A stretch of 64,000 bases of DNA. It comes from Streptococcus sp. 29896. Lineage in GTDB: Bacteria; Bacillota; Bacilli; Lactobacillales; Streptococcaceae. The notes beneath the pieces were generated by a model, which worked only from the letters and a program-made list of their open reading frames with translations, ran no database searches and was not told the origin of the DNA. Shown in pieces: positions 45,062 to 54,656 of the stretch; positions within the stretch are counted from its first letter, which is position 1, and every line of letters starts with the position of its first letter. Made by a program: the position numbers and the translations under genes. The stretch lies in the NCBI RefSeq assembly GCF_032594915.1, contig NZ_CP118733.1, positions 1,426,001 to 1,490,000 of the forward strand, in the 5' to 3' direction.

Positions 45062-47220
45062 AAAAAGAAATCGCCTTAATCGGCAATCCAAACAGCGGTA
45101 AAACTAGTCTCTTCAACCAATTGACTGGCTCTAACCAACGGGTGGGGAATTGGCCTGGTGTCACGGTTGAAAAAAAATCGGGCTGGCTCAAACAAGATAA
45201 GGAAATCCTCCTCCAAGATTTACCAGGCATTTACTCCCTTTCTCCTTACAGCCCTGATGAAACTGTGGCACGCCACTATCTCTTACAAGACCAGCCTGAT
45301 ATGATCTTAAATGTTCTGGATGCGACCAATCTCGAGCGCAATCTCTACCTCACTCTTCAATTAGTAGAGTTGGGACTGCCTATGGTCATTGCCCTAAATA
45401 TGAACGATCAGCTAGTGGCAGCTGGAAAAAGCATCCAAATTGACCACCTTTCTCACCTCCTGGGACACCCAGTGGTGGCTATTTCTGCCCTGAAAAAAAC
45501 GGGGCTTACACAGCTAGTCAAAGCCCTCCGTCAGCCACTATCTGCCCAATCCTCTCTCTTTTTCCCAGAATATGATCCTCAGCTAGAAGCTGCTGTGGTT
45601 CAAGTCCAAGAGGTGCTACCTGATTCGCTCTCGGAGCGCCACAAACGCTTCTACGCCCTGCGTTGCCTTGAAGGTGATGCGCTGGTCATGGACCAATTGG
45701 ACTTACCAGAAGAGGCTGTCACCATTATCCAAGAAATTGCCTCCATCCTCGAAAAAATCTATCAGGATGAAATCGATGCTATCTTAATCAATCAACGCTA
45801 TCAGGCTATTGAAAGGATGGCAACTGCCGTTCAAAGCCAGGGTGAAACTATTGTAGCTCTTTCTGATCGCATCGACCGAGTCGTGACCAACCGTTGGTTG
45901 GGACTGCCTATCTTCGCCTTGGTCATGTGGCTAGTTTACTTTTTCTCAATCCAAACCATTGGTACTATGGGAACCGATTGGGTCAACGATATTCTCTTTG
46001 GTGAACTTGTCCCCAACTGGGTGCAGGCTGGTCTAACAACTTGGGGAATTGAGGAGTGGCTACAAGCCTTGGTTTTGGATGGGATAGTGGCAGGCTGCGG
46101 GGCCATTCTGGGCTTTGTCCCACAGATTTTCGTCCTCTTCTTCTGTCTGGGCTTGTTAGAAGACATAGGCTACATGAGTCGTGTTGCATTTGTCATGGAC
46201 CGATTGTTTCGACGCTTTGGCCTTTCAGGCAAATCCTTCATTCCCATGCTCATTTCTACCGGGTGCGGGGTGCCAGGGGTCATGGCAAGTCGGACCATCG
46301 AAAATGAGGCTGACCGAAAAATCACCATCATGACCGCAACCTTTATGCCCTGCTCTGCCAAACTACCGATTATTTCACTAGTAGCAGGTGCCTTCTTTCC
46401 AAATAATCCATGGATTGCACCATCTGCCTATTTTCTTGGAATGGGAGCGATTATTCTCTCAGGAATCGGTCTCAAAAAGACCAAACAGTTGAGCGGACAA
46501 GCTAGTCCTTTTATCATGGAGCTTCCCAACTACCATCTGCCAGTCCTGCTTAATACTGTACGCTATGCTTCTTCAAAAGCATGGAGTTTTATCAAGCGTG
46601 CAGGAAGTATTATTTTTGTGACCAATCTCTTCATCTGGTTTACCAGTTCCTATAATTGGTCCTTAGAATCAGTAGAGACAGAAGCCAGCATCTTAGCTAG
46701 TCTTGGCAATCTGCTCGCTCCGCTATTTTCCCCTTTGGGCTTTGGAAATTGGCGAGCCAGCATCGCCGCTCTAACAGGGTTGCTTGCCAAGGAGACTGTG
46801 ATTTCCACCTTTGGTGTTCTGTACCGACTTGGTGAAACCAGCGAATCTAATCCTGATTTGTGGACCAATTTACAGGCGGACTACACAGCCCTTTCCGCCT
46901 ACTCCTTCCTTGTCTTCAACCTCCTATGTGCTCCCTGTTTTGCAGCAATTGGTGCCATCCATCGTGAAATGGGCCAGGCAAAATGGACCTGGATTGCCAT
47001 CAGTTATCAGACAGGGTTGGCATACTTAATCAGCTTTGTCATCTTTCAGTTTGGGCAGGTTCTACTCTATCAAGAGCCCCTTCGTCTGTCTAGCTACCTC
47101 GCCCTTGCCATCCTTGCACTTCTATTATTCTTCCTCTTTCGAAGACCCCAAGAACAAATTCCCCATCTTACTGTTCATTCCATGCCGAAAGGAGATGCTT
47201 CATGCCGACACTCATCTTAG
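45058..47220 (+). CDS. feoB: Ferrous iron transporter FeoB
   Basis: A 720-residue Fe(II) permease. The N-terminal G domain has GNPNSGKTS (residues 9-17), DLPGIYSLSPYSPDE and NMND; a helical GDI-like region follows, then about ten membrane helices from ~280 with two Gate regions (GCGAILGFVPQIFVLFF and LLAKETVISTFGVL). Cys in the membrane region, including the conserved TGCGVPG, is kept. Translationally coupled to feoA. Confidence 0.96.
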   Translation: MKKEIALIGNPNSGKTSLFNQLTGSNQRVGNWPGVTVEKKSGWLKQDKEILLQDLPGIYSLSPYSPDETVARHYLLQDQPDMILNVLDATNLERNLYLTLQLVELGLPMVIALNMNDQLVAAGKSIQIDHLSHLLGHPVVAISALKKTGLTQLVKALRQPLSAQSSLFFPEYDPQLEAAVVQVQEVLPDSLSERHKRFYALRCLEGDALVMDQLDLPEEAVTIIQEIASILEKIYQDEIDAILINQRYQAIERMATAVQSQGETIVALSDRIDRVVTNRWLGLPIFALVMWLVYFFSIQTIGTMGTDWVNDILFGELVPNWVQAGLTTWGIEEWLQALVLDGIVAGCGAILGFVPQIFVLFFCLGLLEDIGYMSRVAFVMDRLFRRFGLSGKSFIPMLISTGCGVPGVMASRTIENEADRKITIMTATFMPCSAKLPIISLVAGAFFPNNPWIAPSAYFLGMGAIILSGIGLKKTKQLSGQASPFIMELPNYHLPVLLNTVRYASSKAWSFIKRAGSIIFVTNLFIWFTSSYNWSLESVETEASILASLGNLLAPLFSPLGFGNWRASIAALTGLLAKETVISTFGVLYRLGETSESNPDLWTNLQADYTALSAYSFLVFNLLCAPCFAAIGAIHREMGQAKWTWIAISYQTGLAYLISFVIFQFGQVLLYQEPLRLSSYLALAILALLLFFLFRRPQEQIPHLTVHSMPKGDASCRHSS

Positions 47221-47354
47221 CTAGTCTAATTTTCCTTCTATTCGTGGTCGCCCTTATCAGTATTTTCAGAAAAAAAGGCGCGTGTTCGGACTGCTCTTGT
47301 AGCTGCTCCATCAAAGAAGCCATGAAAGAGTCGAAACCTAATTCCCAAGACTAA
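47202..47354 (+). CDS. FeoB-associated Cys-rich membrane protein
   Basis: A 50-residue protein: one N-terminal membrane helix (LILASLIFLLFVVALISIF), then GACSDCSCSCS with four Cys, then a charged tail. Such small Cys-rich proteins often follow feoB and are thought to take part in iron handling. AAAGGAG lies seven bases before ATG 47202, and the gene overlaps the feoB end by 19 bases. Confidence 0.85.
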   Translation: MPTLILASLIFLLFVVALISIFRKKGACSDCSCSCSIKEAMKESKPNSQD

Positions 47355-47434
47355 GGCTGACTCTGCTTATAGTTAAGCAAGCCTGCAGATGTTTCATAAC
47401 TTCTGCTAGTTGCTAGATCATCAAGCATTTACCA

Positions 47435-47477
47435 AGCAAAAACCTCTCTGAATCCATTCAGAGAGGTTTGTTTTTTT
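47435..47477. terminator. Bidirectional terminator between feo and the fucosidase
   Basis: AAACCTCTCTGAAT-CC-ATTCAGAGAGGTTT, a 14-base perfect stem (47440-47469), with T-runs on both strands. Confidence 0.88.
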
Positions 47478-47499
47478 CAAGCTAGGAAATCCCTAAAGC

Positions 47500-50400
47500 T
47501 TATTTTTTGCGTCTGCGTCCGACTAGACCTAGACTAGAAAGAAGCGTCATGCCACCAATCATCGAAAGGGCAACTGAGCTAGTACTTCCTGTGTTTGGAA
47601 GTGTTTTGGCATCAGACTTGCTGCCTTCTTTTTGACTGGTTGGCAAGCTAGCTGCTGGCAAGGCTACCTGTTTAGGCGCTTGGTTTGGTACCAAACCACC
47701 TTCAAAGGCTGCTGGACCTTCATTAACTAGACCTGGTCCTTTGGCAGTTTCGACGTAAACAACTCCGTAGATACTGAAGTGTTTTGCAACAAATACTACG
47801 GCTGGGAAGCTGGTACCGTCTTCATTTTGAACAAGGGTTTCTGTGAAGGCCAGTGATTCTACGCTGCCATCTTCCTTGTGGTATTGAACGGCTTCAACTT
47901 CTTTGCCTGCTTTGATTGGGAGTACAACCAAGGTATCCTTGCTTGGTGCTACTTCCTTGCCTGCTTGATCAAGCAAGACAATATCATAGAAATCAGTATC
48001 TCGTTCTGCAGATTCTGGCATTTCTGTAACAAGAAGCTTGACAATCTGATTGCTTTCACCTGCTTCCAGACTAACACGGATACCCGTCGCTGGATCTACC
48101 AAGACTAGCTCCTCAGTCAATAGACCTGAGTCAGGGGCTTCTGTTTCTTCAGCTGGTGTTGATGTTTCGCCTGAATTACCAGTATCTGGTGCTTCGGTCG
48201 TTCCGCCTGTGCCTGGTGTTTCGGTCGTATCGCCTGTACCTGGTGCTTCAGTCGTACTACCTGTGCCTGGTATTTCAGTCGTACCACCTGTGCCTGGTGC
48301 GTTCGTTGTGCCACCTGTACCCGGAGTTTCGGTTGTGCCACCTGTACCTGGAGTTTCACTTGTACCTGATGAGCTCAAAGATGCTAACCAATCTTCAATC
48401 AAGCTTGCTACTTCATCAACTGCTGCTTGGTCCGTTCCGCCCAGAGCAGCATCAGCAGCCTCAATCAGACCTTCCAATTCCTGAGTTTGTTTTTCAGTCA
48501 GATTTTCCAAGGCTTCTGTTTGAGCCAAGAGGGCAGCTAAGGCGCTAGTGTTCAAGGCAACAGGCTTCTCACCTGGATTTGGTACCTCTGTTGCACCACC
48601 TGTTCCTGGTGCGTCTGTTGTACCACCTGTTCCTGGTGTCTCGGTTGTGCCACCTGTGTCTGGTGCGTCGGTCGTACCACCTGTACCTGGTGTTTCGGTT
48701 GTAGCCCCTGTGCCCGGAGTTTCGGTTGTGCCACCTGTATCTGGAGTTGCACTAGTACCTGAGGTGTTCAAAGATGTTAACCAATCTTCAATCAAGCTTG
48801 CTACTTCATCAACTGCTGCTTGGTCTGTTCCACCTAGGGCAGCATCCGCAGCCTCAATTAGACCTTCCAATTCCTGAGTTTGTTTTTCAGTCAGATTTTC
48901 CAAGGCTTCTGTTTGAGCCAAGAGAGCAGCTAAGGCGCTAGTGTTCAAGGCAACAGGCTTCTCACCTGGATTTGGCACTTCTGTTGTGCCACCTGCTCCT
49001 GGTGCATCTGTTGATTCGCTTGAACCTGGCGCTTCTGTCGTACCACCTGTACCTGGTGTCTCGGTTGTGCCACCTGTGCCTGGTGCTTCGGTTGTAGCAC
49101 CTGTTTCTGGGCTAGTTGCTGGAGTTTCTACCTGATTGTGAACCACTGCATAGGTTGTGCCGACTTCTCTTTCTCCATCGACTGTCCGAGCGGTTACTAG
49201 ACCGATTGGACGATTTTCTGCCAGAGTCAGGTAGAGACCATCTGTTGCTAGACGATGATCTGTCCCTTGAACTGCAACTGTCTCACCAGACTTGCTAATT
49301 CGAACTGGGGTATCAACACCTGCGAAGCGAACTTCAACAGCAGTCCATGAACCTGTTGGCAATTCCAACTTGATTTCATTGGCGCTTGCCGCTGCATCCA
49401 AAATGGTGGCTGGCTGAGCAACTTGGGCTTGTGCTTTCAAAATCACAATGCGGTCCAAGGAAATCTTCTTCTGACTATTGCCAATCGCTTCTGGAGCAAT
49501 CTTAATTTTAATCGTATGTTCACGGTCTTCAAGTCCAAGGTATTGACCAATCAGAACACCTTTTTCAGTACGATTATCAGAACGGTTGAAGATGAGTGGG
49601 TCAACTTCTACCCCATCGATGGTGACAAGGGCCTTGCTGAGCTGATTGGATTTAATACCATAAATCTGAATTCCTGTTCCAGTAAAGGTCAGGCTTGCAG
49701 TTGCTTGCTCGTCTGTTGTCTGGTCATTACGTACACCAAATTTTTCAGTATTGGCAAAGAGACCACTTTGGCCGTAGTTGTCAAAAGCAGAGCCATACTG
49801 GATACGGTCGCTACGATCATCCAACTCTTCATACTCAGCCGAAGTATCGCGCAGGATTCGGAAGTAATCCAGACTGATTTTGTTGCGTTCATTGGCACGG
49901 CTTGGTTCTTCACGATTTACAATCAATTGAAGGGTATGCTTACCTGCTTCTAAACCAGTAACTCGACCAATCAAGACACCTTTTTCTGTGCCACCAGTAC
50001 GGTAGAAGTCAATGGTACTATGCTCACGACCATCAATCAAGACTTTTGCTGTACTCAATTGCTGCGATTTATTACCATAAATTTCGATACCAGTTCCAAA
50101 GAAGGTCAGACTGGCTGTAACAGCGTCTTCAGAAACTGTGCGGCGACCTGTAAAGTCAGCGTATTTCTCTGTACCAGCCCATTGACCTGCATCTGCGTAA
50201 TCCTTAAATTCGCTACCATAGGAAATGCTTGGGTCACGGTCATCTAAGAAGTCGTTGAGGGCATAAACTGATACTGGATCTGAGAAGGCTGTATTGATGC
50301 CTGCCAGGACTGGACGTACACGGTAGCTATAATCACCACCAGGCACCAAACTGTTATCTGTGAATTCACCAGTCAGGCTAGAGAAGATTCTCACACCTTC

Positions 50401-53400
50401 TACACCTGTTTGACTGCGCTCAATCTGATAATAAGCCGCTCCTTCAGAAGCCGTAAAGCGAAGCTTGGCTGTACTTGCCCCTGTTCGCTCTGCCGTCAAA
50501 TCGGTAATCCGTGTCAAGATAGAATCCAACTCAACAACATCACCCTTGACAGTCATAAATTCGATACGACCATCTTGAACTCTTGAAAAGTTTGCCACTT
50601 GACCATTGATAAGGATGCGGGCTGTCTCGATATTTGGATAATCGAGGACAATCTTGCCGCCTGATTTTGCTTCCAAACGGATGACCTTCAGGTTCTTCTC
50701 CTCCCAGTCCATATCCACTTGAACATTACCACGCGCCATCAAACCACGAACTTGACCAGTCTTCCAAGCATCAGGAAGGGCTGGTAGAGGTGCTATATAG
50801 CCTGTATGAGACTGGAGCAACATTTCTGCCATACCACTGGTTGCACCAAAGTTTCCATCGATTTGGAAAGGCGAATGGGTATCCCACAAGTTGGCCAGGG
50901 TAGAGCCTTTTAGCTGTTCAGACAAAAGACGGTGTGCCCTATTGCCATCAAGCAAACGAGCCCATAGGTTAATCTTATTGGCCTTAGACCAGCCTGTACC
51001 ACCATCACCACGATGGTTGAGCGTCGCCTTGGCTGCTTCGAGGTACTCAGGCTTATCTTTACCAAAGAGGGTACCAGGGAAGAGTCCAACTAATTCCGAA
51101 ACATGTCGGTGTCCAATTTCCACTTTTTCACCTGTAAAGGCAGGGGTATCCTCTTCATACCATTCCTTGATGCGACCTGCATTGTTAATATGGAGTGGGT
51201 TGAGTTTTTCGTATTTGGTCGTAATTTCCGCAACAAGGTCTGCATCTTGTCCCAATTCATTGGCTGCTTCGATGAAATCATGGAAGAGCTGCCATACCAA
51301 GGATTGGTCAAAGGTATTTCCGATGGTAATGGTCCCATGTTCTGGCGAATATGATGGAGAAGAAACATAACGATCGCTCGCCTGATCATAATGTAGGAAA
51401 CCATTCCAGAATTTGGCAGTTTCTTTCAACATTGGATAAATCTTCGTCCGTAAGTAGTCCTTATCCTGGGTAAACTTGTAGTAATCATAAACGTTTTGCA
51501 TGATCCAGGCATTGGAAGCTGGTGACCAACCCCAATAATAATTCCAACCTGGAGTCGTCCAACCAAATGGAGTCGCTTGGGTATGGGCTAACCAACCATT
51601 TTCCTGGTCACCTTCTGACACGATATTGGCATATTCTTTGGCAGCCACACGCCCATAATAACGCATGTCATCGACATAGTTGATCAACGGAAGGGCCGTT
51701 TCTGCCATATTGGTCACATAAACAGGCCAATAGTTCATCTGAAGGTTAACGTTCAAATGGTAGTCTGAATTCCAAGGTGGATTATCCACTGCATTCCAGA
51801 CACCTTGCAGGTTAGCAGGAAGAGCATTTTCCCCGTCACGTGAAGAAGTAATCATCAAGTAACGACCATATTGGAAGAAGAGTTCTTCCAACTCCTGTCC
51901 GCTCGCTGTATTGTAGCTATGAAGTAACTGGTTGGTTCTGCCGTTTGTCTCTCCCTCGGTGATGTTTAAGGTCACACGGTTGTAGATAGACTGGTAATCA
52001 GCGATATGACGGTCTTTCAAGGCTTGATAGCCCTTGGCCTTAGCCGCAGCCACCTTGGCTTTTACCTCGGCAGCTAAGTCAACATTTTGACGACGATAGT
52101 TGGTTTTTGGATTTTGGGCAAAATCTGTCGCCGCATTCATCACAAGCGTTGCATAACTTGCCCCCGTCACCACGAGTTTATTATCCCGAACACTGACCTG
52201 ACCATCCGTATTTACTCCAACAAAGGCAGCAAAGTTGAGTTGGTTGTCCGTCACTTGACCAGTCAATAAAATACCTTCTGCACTTGCACTTACTTGACCT
52301 GTCTTAAAGCCTGATTTCTCAGCCTTATATTGACGAACACGCGCTAAGCCATCCTGTACCAAATCCTTGGTCATCTGCAAGTCCAATTCAAATTCAAGGG
52401 CTTCATTTCCATCCTTGGTCAAATGGGTTACCGAGACATCATCTGGATAGCTGACAAATGACTCCCTCCGATAACGTGTTCCATCTTGCGTATAATTCGT
52501 CGCTGAAATAGCTGTTTTCAAATCCAACTCACGGCTATAATCAGATACGCTTTCAAAGGTCTTGTCTTGGTTAGTAAAATTGAGGTAGATATCCCCAAAT
52601 GCCAAGTAGCGGCCATACTGATGGTTGTAAGGTCCTTTCAAATGCCGTTCTGCCAAACTCTTAGCTGTTGCCAAGTCTCCATCTTCCAAAGCCTTGCGAA
52701 TCTGCGGCAAGAAGACATGTTTACCAGGAATGTTACCACCATTATAATCGTTTGAGTTAGGAAGCGGACCACCTGACCAAAGGGTCTTTTCGTTAAACTG
52801 AATCCGTTCTTCCCCAATCATGCCAAAGACCTTGGTCCCAATGTCTCCATTTCCAAGTGGCAGGGCATAATGCTCCCAACCTTCATAGGTATTGGCTGCT
52901 GGGCGGTCGTAGTTGAGCTTGTAGTTGTTATGGTCCACAATCTCTTTCAAGGCACTTGGATGCGCTTCTGTGTTACCAGTTGCTGGCGTTGCTGAACTTG
53001 GACGGCTACTTTCAGGAGCAGCTGGGGTAGCCGTTGAAGTAGGTGCTACTGGGCTGGTAGGAGTTGATCCCGTTGTAGAAACTGGGTTTTCCACAGGATT
53101 TGCGGTTTCCGTTGGAGCTGTATTTTCTACAGCCCCTTCTCCGCTTTCGGCTGCTGCAAAGGCTTCTTCAATGACAGACAAGGCTTCTTCAACCCATGCA
53201 TTGACATAGTTGATGGCACGGCTATCATTGGTTTCCTTGGCATTCTGAGCCAACTCTTGCATCTGTGCCACAAAGCGTTTGTTTTGGGCATTTTGCTCTG
53301 AATCTGGCAGAGAATTGATGACAGTAGCCACACGGTTCAATCCCTCTTCATTGAGGACAGGTACTGCTTCTTCCGCACTTCTTTCTGTTGTGTTGCTAGC

Positions 53401-53958
53401 TGGTGCAGCATTGATCACCAAGATCCGATCCCGCATACCTCTCAGCATGTTATTAACATTGCTAAGAAGTGTAGAATTGTTGGTCGCAATAGCTTGTTCA
53501 CCAACTGCTAGGATTCGCACCAAATCTTCCATCAAAAGGTTCTTTTGATCAGATTCTGGCAAATTCTCCACAAAACTAATTACTGTATTGAGGGCCTCTC
53601 CATCGACCACCAGTTCTTCAGATGCTACAGTCTCCGTCTCAGGAGCTGCTGGAGTTGACTCTTCAGCCCCTACCTCCGTTGAGTTAGCTGGTTGAACACT
53701 CTCTGTTCTTGGTGCAGCAATTGGTTCGGCAACTTCTTCTGCTAGACTTTCTTCTTCAGTAGGTGCTTCCTGATTGGCCTCCTCACCGACTTGGTTGCTG
53801 ACTTCTGCTTCAGATTCTGGTAATGTATTGGCAAAAACCTGAGTCTGTTGCCCACCAAACAAGAGACAGCCGACCACTACCGATGCCGCTCCAACACTAA
53901 GTCTACGAATGGAGTAGCGGTAGCGTTTATCGAATAATTCTTTCGAACGATTCTTCAT
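47500..53958 (-). CDS. Cell-wall-anchored GH95 alpha-L-fucosidase, multidomain
   Basis: A 2152-residue surface enzyme expected to release alpha-1,2-linked fucose from host glycans. YSIRK signal (YSIRRLSVGAASVVVG) at the N-terminus and C-terminal sortase motif LPNTG (2120-2124) with hydrophobic segment and RRRKK. After two related helical repeats (~120-280) comes the GH95 domain (~336-1110): LPLGNGDIGTKVFG, Asn736/Asn738 in LNVNLQMNYWP, Glu873 in SPEHG and Asp1034 in IDGNFG match the catalytic residues of bifidobacterial AfcA. Then an Fn3-like domain, two ~140-residue repeated modules (probably carbohydrate-binding) and a Gly/Thr/Pro repeat stalk (TETPGTGGT) interrupted by two near-identical 60-residue helical modules. 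Confidence 0.93.
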   Translation of the reverse strand: MKNRSKELFDKRYRYSIRRLSVGAASVVVGCLLFGGQQTQVFANTLPESEAEVSNQVGEEANQEAPTEEESLAEEVAEPIAAPRTESVQPANSTEVGAEESTPAAPETETVASEELVVDGEALNTVISFVENLPESDQKNLLMEDLVRILAVGEQAIATNNSTLLSNVNNMLRGMRDRILVINAAPASNTTERSAEEAVPVLNEEGLNRVATVINSLPDSEQNAQNKRFVAQMQELAQNAKETNDSRAINYVNAWVEEALSVIEEAFAAAESGEGAVENTAPTETANPVENPVSTTGSTPTSPVAPTSTATPAAPESSRPSSATPATGNTEAHPSALKEIVDHNNYKLNYDRPAANTYEGWEHYALPLGNGDIGTKVFGMIGEERIQFNEKTLWSGGPLPNSNDYNGGNIPGKHVFLPQIRKALEDGDLATAKSLAERHLKGPYNHQYGRYLAFGDIYLNFTNQDKTFESVSDYSRELDLKTAISATNYTQDGTRYRRESFVSYPDDVSVTHLTKDGNEALEFELDLQMTKDLVQDGLARVRQYKAEKSGFKTGQVSASAEGILLTGQVTDNQLNFAAFVGVNTDGQVSVRDNKLVVTGASYATLVMNAATDFAQNPKTNYRRQNVDLAAEVKAKVAAAKAKGYQALKDRHIADYQSIYNRVTLNITEGETNGRTNQLLHSYNTASGQELEELFFQYGRYLMITSSRDGENALPANLQGVWNAVDNPPWNSDYHLNVNLQMNYWPVYVTNMAETALPLINYVDDMRYYGRVAAKEYANIVSEGDQENGWLAHTQATPFGWTTPGWNYYWGWSPASNAWIMQNVYDYYKFTQDKDYLRTKIYPMLKETAKFWNGFLHYDQASDRYVSSPSYSPEHGTITIGNTFDQSLVWQLFHDFIEAANELGQDADLVAEITTKYEKLNPLHINNAGRIKEWYEEDTPAFTGEKVEIGHRHVSELVGLFPGTLFGKDKPEYLEAAKATLNHRGDGGTGWSKANKINLWARLLDGNRAHRLLSEQLKGSTLANLWDTHSPFQIDGNFGATSGMAEMLLQSHTGYIAPLPALPDAWKTGQVRGLMARGNVQVDMDWEEKNLKVIRLEAKSGGKIVLDYPNIETARILINGQVANFSRVQDGRIEFMTVKGDVVELDSILTRITDLTAERTGASTAKLRFTASEGAAYYQIERSQTGVEGVRIFSSLTGEFTDNSLVPGGDYSYRVRPVLAGINTAFSDPVSVYALNDFLDDRDPSISYGSEFKDYADAGQWAGTEKYADFTGRRTVSEDAVTASLTFFGTGIEIYGNKSQQLSTAKVLIDGREHSTIDFYRTGGTEKGVLIGRVTGLEAGKHTLQLIVNREEPSRANERNKISLDYFRILRDTSAEYEELDDRSDRIQYGSAFDNYGQSGLFANTEKFGVRNDQTTDEQATASLTFTGTGIQIYGIKSNQLSKALVTIDGVEVDPLIFNRSDNRTEKGVLIGQYLGLEDREHTIKIKIAPEAIGNSQKKISLDRIVILKAQAQVAQPATILDAAASANEIKLELPTGSWTAVEVRFAGVDTPVRISKSGETVAVQGTDHRLATDGLYLTLAENRPIGLVTARTVDGEREVGTTYAVVHNQVETPATSPETGATTEAPGTGGTTETPGTGGTTEAPGSSESTDAPGAGGTTEVPNPGEKPVALNTSALAALLAQTEALENLTEKQTQELEGLIEAADAALGGTDQAAVDEVASLIEDWLTSLNTSGTSATPDTGGTTETPGTGATTETPGTGGTTDAPDTGGTTETPGTGGTTDAPGTGGATEVPNPGEKPVALNTSALAALLAQTEALENLTEKQTQELEGLIEAADAALGGTDQAAVDEVASLIEDWLASLSSSGTSETPGTGGTTETPGTGGTTNAPGTGGTTEIPGTGSTTEAPGTGDTTETPGTGGTTEAPDTGNSGETSTPAEETEAPDSGLLTEELVLVDPATGIRVSLEAGESNQIVKLLVTEMPESAERDTDFYDIVLLDQAGKEVAPSKDTLVVLPIKAGKEVEAVQYHKEDGSVESLAFTETLVQNEDGTSFPAVVFVAKHFSIYGVVYVETAKGPGLVNEGPAAFEGGLVPNQAPKQVALPAASLPTSQKEGSKSDAKTLPNTGSTSSVALSMIGGMTLLSSLGLVGRRRKK
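48160..49130. repeat. Coding tandem repeats of the fucosidase stalk
   Basis: The stalk is built of 27- or 30-base units coding for TETPGTGGT variants. Two ~210-base blocks (48381-48590 and 48774-48983), 393 bases apart and nearly identical, code for the helical modules ending in VASLIEDWL. Such repeats are likely to vary in number between strains. Confidence 0.88.
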
Positions 53959-54035
53959 AGGTCTTCCTTTCTTAAATAGGTTTTATAGGACTTGCTTACG
54001 GAGAAGTTTGCCTCCTTCCCTTCCATCTCACAAAA

Positions 54036-54082
54036 TGTAAGCGCTATACTGATATTATACACTCCTTTTCTGAAAAATTCAA
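54036..54082 (-). promoter_or_regulatory. Fucosidase promoter with cre box
   Basis: Minus strand: -35 TTGAAT (54077-54082), 17-base spacer, -10 TATAAT (54054-54059). TGTAAGCGCTATAC (54036-54049) is a near-consensus cre just after the -10; it shares 12 of 14 bases with the cre at the nan promoter. Confidence 0.82.
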
Positions 54083-54113
54083 TATTATAATATGTCATAA
54101 TGTTAAATCTTTG

Positions 54114-54146
54114 AAAAAAAAACAAACCTAGATTAACTAGATTTGT
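54114..54146 (-). terminator. Terminator of the GNAT gene
   Basis: Minus strand ACAAATCTAG-TTAAT-CTAGGTTTGT followed by a run of T. Confidence 0.8.
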
Positions 54147-54149
54147 CTA

Positions 54150-54656
54150 TTATTGTTCAATCCATCGTTCCGCAAGTGTGACAGGGATGCATGCTAATTC
54201 TTTTTCTGCCAAATAGGAAAAGCCACATTTTATCCAAAAAGCCTTGGCTTGGGGATTGCTAGAAACATAGCCCAATCGTACTTTTTTTAAACGACCTGGT
54301 AAACCAGCTATGATCTCTTCAACCAAGGTAGATCCCAAGCCCCTTCCTTGATAGGCCTGTTCCACCATAAAGAGACCAATGTAGGCTGTATCTGCTGCTG
54401 GATAGCCATCTATCAAATCCAAGACGGCAACTAGACTATCTTGGTCCCAGAATCCTAAAAAATATTTATCTGATAACTCCTTACCTGGTGGACAATCTAC
54501 CAGGTCATTGGCTAAACTTGCCAGACTAGGTAGGGGCGGAAAATGTTCAAAATAGAGGGGGTTAGTCTGGTAGAGGGCCAAAACCTGCTCCAAGTCGGCA
54601 TCTGTCAGTTTTCGCACTTTGAAGCGACTGGATAGATTATGAAGTTCAATTACCAT
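54150..54656 (-). CDS. GNAT-family N-acetyltransferase
   Basis: A 168-residue acetyltransferase. The acetyl-CoA loop is QAYQGRGLGSTLV, preceded by IGLFMVE; the end has NPQAKAFWIKCGF, all typical of the fold. Substrate unknown. I start it at ATG 54656 (MVIELHNL), which overlaps by 11 bases the stop of the broken acetyltransferase gene upstream; a longer open reading only continues into that dead gene. Confidence 0.85.
   Translation of the reverse strand: MVIELHNLSSRFKVRKLTDADLEQVLALYQTNPLYFEHFPPLPSLASLANDLVDCPPGKELSDKYFLGFWDQDSLVAVLDLIDGYPAADTAYIGLFMVEQAYQGRGLGSTLVEEIIAGLPGRLKKVRLGYVSSNPQAKAFWIKCGFSYLAEKELACIPVTLAERWIEQ

Noticed and set aside
48050-48877. Plus-strand frames of repeated VPPVPGVSVV type
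   Set aside because: Antisense reading of the fucosidase stalk repeats; low-complexity by-product.
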